Shown one piece after another: positions 58,394-64,000 of a stretch of DNA of 64,000 bases. The first letter of the stretch is position 1; each line of letters opens with the position of its first letter. The stretch is from Bretschneidera sinensis (lineage: Eukaryota; Streptophyta; Magnoliopsida; Brassicales; Akaniaceae): positions 50,404,001 to 50,468,000 of the forward strand of contig CM043697.1 of the NCBI GenBank assembly GCA_023935145.1, in the 5' to 3' direction. The notes under the pieces were generated by a model. The model made no database searches, had not been told where the DNA came from, and worked only from the letters and a program-made list of their open reading frames with translations. The position numbers and the translations under genes were made by a program.

Positions 58394-59383
58394 TGTGTGT
58401 TTATCCACCTAAATAAGTAAGTAAATAATCGCACTTGTTTTACTTGCAAGTGCACAAGGTCAACAGTGTAGTATAGTGTGCGAATGCAAGATCATCTCCA
58501 CAAGGATTGGTAAAGTTCAGTTTAGAATTATATTCGCAATATAAAAAGATAGAAATAATAAAAGCGTTGAGAAATAATAAAGATAAAATACTAAGGATAA
58601 AGGCGTAGGGACTTGATATCCACCACTAATTATGCGACCTCAATACAACAGTATGCCAATGCTTTACTCATGCCATGTATACCTAATGTTTGTCAACCTA
58701 AGGGCATGATATCTACTCCTTAAGCTATTGATCTCCCTAAGCAATGAGTTAGGCATGGTATCTACTCTAACTCTTTTCTCTCTCAAGGGATTCAGCATGG
58801 TATCGACTGAGTTGTTCCTTAAGAGAGCATAGGACCTGTGAAAATCGACAACCACACGGGACCTAGGGCATGGTATCTACTCCTGGTTTCCCATGTTGAT
58901 TAACCCAAGAATCCGGATAAGATATCTTTTGTTACTATTGTTGAACCCAGGACTCGGTCATCCAAATTGATTCAACTAACTTATCCATACCACATGCATA
59001 CGTTGATCAGACACACACATATAAGGAATTTAAATACAAATAGACATTAATCAAGTTAAGCAACACAACATAAATATCACAAATGCACCAATACTGAATT
59101 ATTGAGTAAACATAATTAGGGCTTCAACCAAGCCCTTACCAAAAAGTTAATTACACATAATAAGATAAAAAGGAAAGAAGAAACCCGAAAACATTATGGA
59201 GAAGAGTCGTCAATTCGTCTCCAAAATCTCTTTTTCGGGCTCGTCTGGCCTCAGGCCTCCCCGAACAAAAACTAAAACTAAAAAGGAGCTTGATTCCCCA
59301 AAAGGGAGATCTACTCCAAAGGGAGATTAAAAGATAAAAGAAGGGATAAAAGAAGTGATTATTTGTGTGTGCTTTACAGGTTG

Positions 59384-59393
59384 TATTTATAGG
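59384..59393 (-). promoter_or_regulatory. TATA box of the element 3 LTR
   Basis: CTATAAATAC on the minus strand, about 140 bp downstream of the palindrome cluster and followed by a CA-rich start region. Confidence 0.55.
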
Positions 59394-59529
59394 GCTTGAG
59401 TAGTCCTAGAAGGCTCATGAGTTCATAAACTTTCCTAAAACACAAAACTCCTTTATTTCCAAAATAAAGTTATTTCCAAAATAGGGTTATTTCCAAAATA
59501 GGGTTCTGCGGTTTACTGTTCATGCCCGT

Positions 59530-59612
59530 ACATGTGCGCTCAATCGCATACATGGTGCGCTCAATCGCAATTCTGCACTCGATCGCACAGAGGAGTGCGC
59601 TCGATCGCAATC
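59530..59612. repeat. Four GCGCTCGATCGC-type palindromes in the element 3 LTR
   Basis: Units read TGCGCTCAATCGCA (twice), GCACTCGATCGCA and TGCGCTCGATCGCA, within about 80 bp. Two have lost a CpG to CpA, as expected after methyl-cytosine decay. Confidence 0.8.
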
Positions 59613-59800
59613 TAGCCAGCAACTGCTCCAGGATTTCAAGATTTCTTCCTTTAAGTGCCAAAAATGCTTCTTTTTCTCCAAGACCCTATAAAAACGTATA
59701 AAACATAAAAGTGAAGTAAAATAGACTAAAACATATAGATAAAGAACTTAACAAATGTAATTTAAGGGGCTTAAATATGAATATTTAAGCTCCTATCACA

Positions 59801-61110
59801 CCCTCAAACTTACATATTGCTAGTCCCTTAGCAATACAAAACCAAAAACTAAATGAAAAACAAAGACGCAAAGATAAATCCAATGCTCATGGTGTCCAAC
59901 AAAAGTTTAGGTTTCACACAAAACTATGATGCACATTCATGAGCAAGCTTAACAAGTATAAACACATCTTCGCAATGAATACGAGTTTTGAACGCAAATC
60001 ACTTTCATGAGGCAGGTTAAGACATCATAAGTTTGACTGAGTGTGTGGTGGACTAGCACATAAAAGATTGGGTTTCCAAATAATTCTAATGTGTAGTGTT
60101 TCGATGACTCAAGATTCACCAAATTTCCTATCAGAATCAACAAAGATGGCATAGATTTTCTTCTTTTCTTTTATTTGTGAGATTTTTGCCAAGTTAGTTC
60201 CCTTAAGCTTTCTATTTAACTCGTGTAATGAGCGTTTAGCCAATGACTCCCAAACCAGATGGTTTTAGGGTATTAGATGTAGAAACACCCCTAAGGGCTT
60301 ACTAACTCGAGTCAAAAAGGCTACGAAACTAACTGGTCTTAATGCTATCGATCAGAATATTCCATCTTTTGATGTGACACTCACTACTTACTGAGGTAAG
60401 AGGGCCAGTTACTCAATGGAAAGTTCTTTTTAATGATCTTTATAGGCATTTTTTTTTCTTTTTGAGCAATAACGAACTTTTTCTATTTTCTTATGCCATT
60501 GCGTTAATCTAATAGGTTATCTGGTTCACAGTCAAGCAAAAGAAACATACAAATCAAAATTACATGTCATACCCCACACAACTATGTGCTAATGTGCTCA
60601 TGTTTAGTTTAAGTCGAACTTGTGAATCCTTAAATGCCTAAAAGAAAGTGATTATGGTTCAAAACTTAATTATTGGCCCATATGTTCAAGGTGTTAAGCT
60701 CACTTATGAAGTTAAATTATATTGTTTGTTTAGAACACCCAAAAATTTTGGAACGGAATGAACATGTATTTATCTATGAAAAACAACAAAACAAAAGAAA
60801 CTGGGACAAGGTGTGTGTGAATGTGTCTCCCATACCCCCAAACTTAAATTACACATTGTCCCCAATGTGTGAATAACAAGGAAAGAGCTGACCTGAGAGA
60901 TGGAGAACTAGCTAGGTCGGCATGGCTCATAGCGTACCCCCAAACTTGAACGGATGCACACATTGTCCCTAAAAAAGAAAAACTAACGTAATACGAGAAA
61001 ACAAGAAGTAATAAAAATAAATAAATAACAATAAATACGTAAAATAATAAAAATAAAAGGATAAGCTGTGGGGTGCCTCCCATGAGCGTTAAGTTTAACG
61101 TCTTCAGCCG
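59801..61110 (-). other. Polypurine tract and 3' non-coding region of element 3
   Basis: The tract ATGTAAGTTTGAGGG lies against the LTR (59801-59815). Two further copies of AAGTTTGGGGGTA occur at about 60833-60846 and 60940-60953. The rest matches the 3' non-coding regions of elements 1 and 2, including the CACT(G)CTTACTGAGG block (60390), present once. No coding signal. Confidence 0.7.
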
Positions 61111-61119
61111 GACCAAACT

Positions 61120-61695
61120 TTATTTTTCCCCAAAACTAAGAGTGGCAGCAGCTAGCATAGGAAGTGTCTTATTCTCTCCCATATAAGCATAAGATAAGTG
61201 CTCGGACAACTGCTTGAATTCCAAGTTAGGTGCCTGTACAATAAAAGGGGGAAGAATAGTATTAGTAGGCCCAAGAATTTCAACTGGATCGGTGTACTTA
61301 CTTGGAGGCTTTGGAAAGGCCTCTAGAAGGTGCATAGTTTCAATGATGTCATCAGTAACATCCTTGCATTTGGGCTCAATATCTGATCTTGGGATACTAT
61401 AGGTAAGAGCAGTTTCTACTAGATCAACGTGATGGTCCTGAAAAGCTTCCTCAATAACACTTTGCGTCATGTATATATTAAAACATTTTATATTATCTGG
61501 GGGTAATTTTAATGCATTATATCTTTTGATTTCAACCTTTTCACTATTTACCTTCTCCATCTCACTTACCTTGGATGTGGATGCTTGTATAGGCTCATTA
61601 GTTTCGATGATCTTACCATTTGTTAAAGCTATCACGACATTTAGTTGTTGATGTCCTCTTGGAGTAGGTAGTGGTTGGACTGGAAGTTCACCCAA
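61120..61695 (-). pseudogene. Pre-RT part of element 3 pol, truncated
   Basis: The 191-residue frame follows gag after two codons. A polar linker is followed by PPFIVQAPNLEFKQLSEHLSY and AYMGENKTLPMLAAATL, the segment immediately before RT in Athila-like elements, and then it stops at the junction with 3' non-coding sequence. No protease motif is present although this is where it should lie, so at least two deletions have shortened pol. Confidence 0.65.
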
Positions 61696-61701
61696 CTTTC
61701 T

Positions 61702-63027
61702 TTAACTTAGCTCCTTAGCCAATTGCCCCATTTGTTCCTCGAGTCTTTGAATGGCTTGCTCATGTTTTGTAGTGGTTTGTCGTTGCTCAATCATGAACTG
61801 TTCTTGTGAAGTCATCAGTTGCCTCATAAGATTCTCTAGGTCACTATTTTCTGATTCCGGCACTGGTTGGGCTGCTGGTTGGAAGTGTCGTTGCTGTCCT
61901 TGAAGATTCAAAGCATTTTGAGTGTTGCTCCATGAGGGGTTGGGGTGGTTCTGCCATCCAGGATTGTAGGTATTTGCATATGCACTGTTCAGTCCCTCAT
62001 AATTTGCTTGTTCTTGATTTGTAGTTGAATACAGAGGACAAATATAAGTATTATGATCAAAATGAGAGCATATAGCACATACCTGGTGTTGTGTAGCCTG
62101 TGGACTAGGTAAGTTGTTCTGATCAGCTATGGCTTTTATGAGCATATCTAGCTTTCTTTCTATAGCAGCCATCTGATTCGAAGATCCATCATTGAAGCTC
62201 ACCTCATACATACCCTTGCTTTTAATTCTTTGTCTACCTCTCGAGGAGAATTGGTGGGTGTGCTCATTTAATGTCTCAAACAGCTCCATGGCTTCTTCAC
62301 TAGTCTTCTCCATCAGCACACCTCCACAACCGAAATCCACTATACCTTGATTTATGCCACTCAAACCTTCATAAAAAGCTAGGACCAGCTCATCTTGAGG
62401 TAAGTTGTGATGTGGACATTTGAGTAGCAGCTCATTAAAGTGTCCCCATGCCTCGAAGAAAAGGTCTTCATCCCTCTGTTGGAAGGATTGAATCTCCTTC
62501 CTCATCTGCCTTATCTTTTGAGCTGAAAAAAATTTCCTTAGAAATCTACTGGATAGCTCTTCCCAAGTATGGATGGAATCTGCAGGCAATGAATGATACC
62601 ACATTTTAGCATTATCTTTTAATGAAAAAGGGAAAAGAATTAACCTGATTCCCTCTTGATCTAGGCCCCGAATATGCTGGAACTTGCAGAGATCACAGAA
62701 TTCTCGAAGGTGCAAGTGTGGATCCTCAGCAGGTGTACCCCTGAAATGAGTCAAGGCACTGAATATCTGTGGAGATATGTAATAATTTTCTTCCACCTTA
62801 GGTTGATATGCAATGCATGAAGGATGGTTGAGGTTCTGTGGAATGAAGGATTGCTTCATAGGTCTCCGTTCTGGTGGAAATTGGTTGTAAAGCTGTTCCA
62901 TTGGTGCTTCACCCTCAAATTCTTCTTCTCTCTCCTCGAAGTTGTTTCTAGGCCTTTTTCGAATGATCTTCTCACTTTCTATATCAAGTGAAAGGATGGT
63001 TGGGTTCCTCACTCGAAGCCCTTGCAT
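61702..63027 (-). CDS. Intact Athila-like gag (441 aa)
   Basis: A single uninterrupted frame with an acidic/basic leader, LNHPSCIAYQP, the retrotransposon gag core (TPAEDPHLHLREFCDLCK, RLILFPFSLKDNAKMWYHSL, TWEELSSRFLRKFF, FEAWGHFNELLLKCPHH), the zinc knuckle CAICSHFDHNTYIC and the after-knuckle YNPGWQNHPNPSW, ending in a Gln-rich coiled coil. It would form the particle shell and bind element RNA in the cytoplasm. The Met at 63027 fits gag start spacing about 340 bp after the primer site. It ends with a stop just before the pol remnant, which starts in a nearby frame. Confidence 0.9.
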   Translation of the reverse strand: MQGLRVRNPTILSLDIESEKIIRKRPRNNFEEREEEFEGEAPMEQLYNQFPPERRPMKQSFIPQNLNHPSCIAYQPKVEENYYISPQIFSALTHFRGTPAEDPHLHLREFCDLCKFQHIRGLDQEGIRLILFPFSLKDNAKMWYHSLPADSIHTWEELSSRFLRKFFSAQKIRQMRKEIQSFQQRDEDLFFEAWGHFNELLLKCPHHNLPQDELVLAFYEGLSGINQGIVDFGCGGVLMEKTSEEAMELFETLNEHTHQFSSRGRQRIKSKGMYEVSFNDGSSNQMAAIERKLDMLIKAIADQNNLPSPQATQHQVCAICSHFDHNTYICPLYSTTNQEQANYEGLNSAYANTYNPGWQNHPNPSWSNTQNALNLQGQQRHFQPAAQPVPESENSDLENLMRQLMTSQEQFMIEQRQTTTKHEQAIQRLEEQMGQLAKELS

Positions 63028-63090
63028 GAATCAGCAGGAATACCTTAGTGCAGCAGCTTCGGTACTGCTGCTTAGGTAGTCTCTGGACTA

Positions 63091-63178
63091 TTTGCGCTCG
63101 AGCGCTCCAAGCAATGCGCTCGATTGCACCAGTGCGCTCGATCGCACTTAGGTTTGCGCTCTATCGTAGTGCCAGAAT
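63091..63178. repeat. Four GCGCTCGATCGC-type palindromes in the element 3 leader
   Basis: TGCGCTCGAGCGC, TGCGCTCGATTGCA, TGCGCTCGATCGCA and TGCGCTCTATCGTA are spaced 15-25 bp apart, between the primer site and gag. They would be in the transcribed leader, unlike the clusters in the LTRs. Confidence 0.8.
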
Positions 63179-63371
63179 TAGCACTGATGCACACCTGAAA
63201 CAGAAAGCAAGAAAATAACAAAAATGAAAAATTAAATTAGATAGTTGATGAAAATAAAATAAAATAAAACAAAACAGATTAAGAAAAATATTTAATGAAA
63301 AATAAGAAAATAAAATTGAACAAAATAAGAAAAATAAACGGGAAATAATTCTAAACAGAAATTTAGCACAA

Positions 63372-63389
63372 TCCCCGGCAACGGCGCCA
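63372..63389 (-). promoter_or_regulatory. Primer-binding site of element 3, tRNA-Asp type
   Basis: The minus strand reads TGGCGCCGTTGCCGGGGA, identical to the site in element 1, nine bases from the LTR. Confidence 0.88.
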
Positions 63390-63398
63390 AAAACTTCT

Positions 63399-64000
63399 TG
63401 TGCGTTTATCCACCTAAATAAATAAGTAAATAATCGCACTTGTTTTACTTGCAAGTGCAAAAGGTCAACAGTGTAGTATAGTGTGTGAATGCAAGATCAT
63501 CTCCACAGGGATTGGTAAAGTTCAGTTTAGAATTATATTCGCAATATAAAAAGATAGAAATAATAAAAGCGTTGAGAAATAATAAAGATAAAATACTAAG
63601 GATAAAGGCGTAGGGACTTGATATCCACCACTAATTATGCGACCTCAATACAACAGTATGCCAATGCTTTACTCATGCCATGTATACCTAATGTTTGTCA
63701 ACCTAAGGGCATAGTATCTACTCCTTAAGCTATTGATCTCCCTAAGCAACGAGTTAGGCATGATATCTACTCTAACGCTTTTCTCTCTTAAGGGATTCAG
63801 CATGGTATCGACTGAGTTGTTCTTTAAGAGAGCATAGGATCTGTGGAAATCGACAACCACATGGGACCTAGGGCATGGTATCTACTCCTGGTTTCCCATG
63901 TTGATTAACCCAAGAATCTGGATAAGATATCTTTTGTTACTATTGTTGAACCCAGGACTCGGTCATCCAAATTGATTCAACTAACTAATCCGTACCACAT
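63399..64000 (-). repeat. 5' LTR of element 3, partial (602 bp in window)
   Basis: Aligns end to end with 58394-58995 without a gap in my reading, with about 18 base differences, mostly transitions. Includes the same GGCATGGTATCTACTC-type repeats. Confidence 0.88.

Larger units (their letters stand above)
58394..59800 (-). repeat. 3' LTR of element 3 (1407 bp)
   Basis: The minus strand starts TGTGATAGGAG at 59800 after the tract AAGTTTGAGGG and ends CA at 58394. TATA box CCCTATAAATAC at 59384-59393. Four CpG palindromes lie upstream (59530-59612). The downstream half repeats GGCATGGTATCTACTC four times (58703, 58752, 58795, 58867). Confidence 0.88.
58394..64000 (-). mobile_element. Element 3: young non-autonomous Athila-like element, runs off the right edge
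   Basis: Has 3' LTR 58394-59800, polypurine tract 59801-59814, 3' non-coding 59815-61110, truncated pre-pol 61120-61695, intact gag 61702-63027, leader 63028-63371, primer site 63372-63389 and 5' LTR from 63399. Protease, RT, RNase H and integrase are absent. The two LTRs differ at about 18 of some 600 comparable positions (my count), the lowest divergence seen here. It is inserted in chromovirus integrase sequence. Confidence 0.85.

Overview
This window is nuclear DNA of a flowering plant, most likely a woody eudicot. It is AT-rich, has large introns with GT-AG borders, and carries a plant-type FLK/PEPPER triple-KH gene, a MUSTANG-type domesticated Mu transposase relic and nested plant LTR retrotransposons. 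I could not fix the species. All coding calls come from reading the translations by eye, with no database search.

Layout. 0-15.2 kb is stacked minus-strand Ty3 elements. An Athila-like element (element 1) occupies 1-3843 and abuts a broken chromovirus gag (3844-4779). A nearly full-length but decayed Athila-like element (element 2) follows at 4780-15163, and its reverse transcriptase is split by a 1848-bp solo LTR (9978-11825) flanked by the 5-bp duplication CAATA. A 5'-truncated plus-strand LINE lies at 15130-16248. A plus-strand MUSTANG pseudogene with apparent 5' UTR introns lies at 16.45-20.0 kb. The only gene that looks intact is the minus-strand FLK-like gene, with CDS 22990-32331 in six exons (525 aa) and a separate 5' UTR exon near 33.5-33.65 kb.

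33.7-43.2 kb has no recognisable gene. It holds a LINE scrap, an (AT)n/(AC)n microsatellite beside a Helitron-like 3' terminus, and five unrelated minisatellites. 43.3-50.2 kb is a decayed SIRE-like Ty1/copia element on the minus strand, and its tRNA-Met primer site abuts Ty3 sequence with no obvious 5' LTR. 50.2-54.5 kb is another Athila-like element (element 4), inserted in the reverse transcriptase of a Tat-like element (54507-57035). A chromovirus LTR and integrase (57036-58393) are inserted in that Tat element. The chromovirus integrase is in turn cut by a young, pol-deleted Athila-like element (element 3, 58394 to beyond 64000) with an intact 441-aa gag.

The repeats share a theme. Several LTR families carry clusters of short CpG-containing palindromes upstream of their TATA boxes (GCGCTCGATCGC in the Athila-like LTRs, CCAGTCGACTGG in the copia LTR), and the solo LTR carries four telo-box motifs beside its TATA. 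I found no CRISPR array, tRNA, rRNA or operon-like system. The most notable signals are these promoter-proximal arrays, the dense nesting, the minisatellite tract and a 14-residue repeat at the N-terminus of the FLK-like protein.
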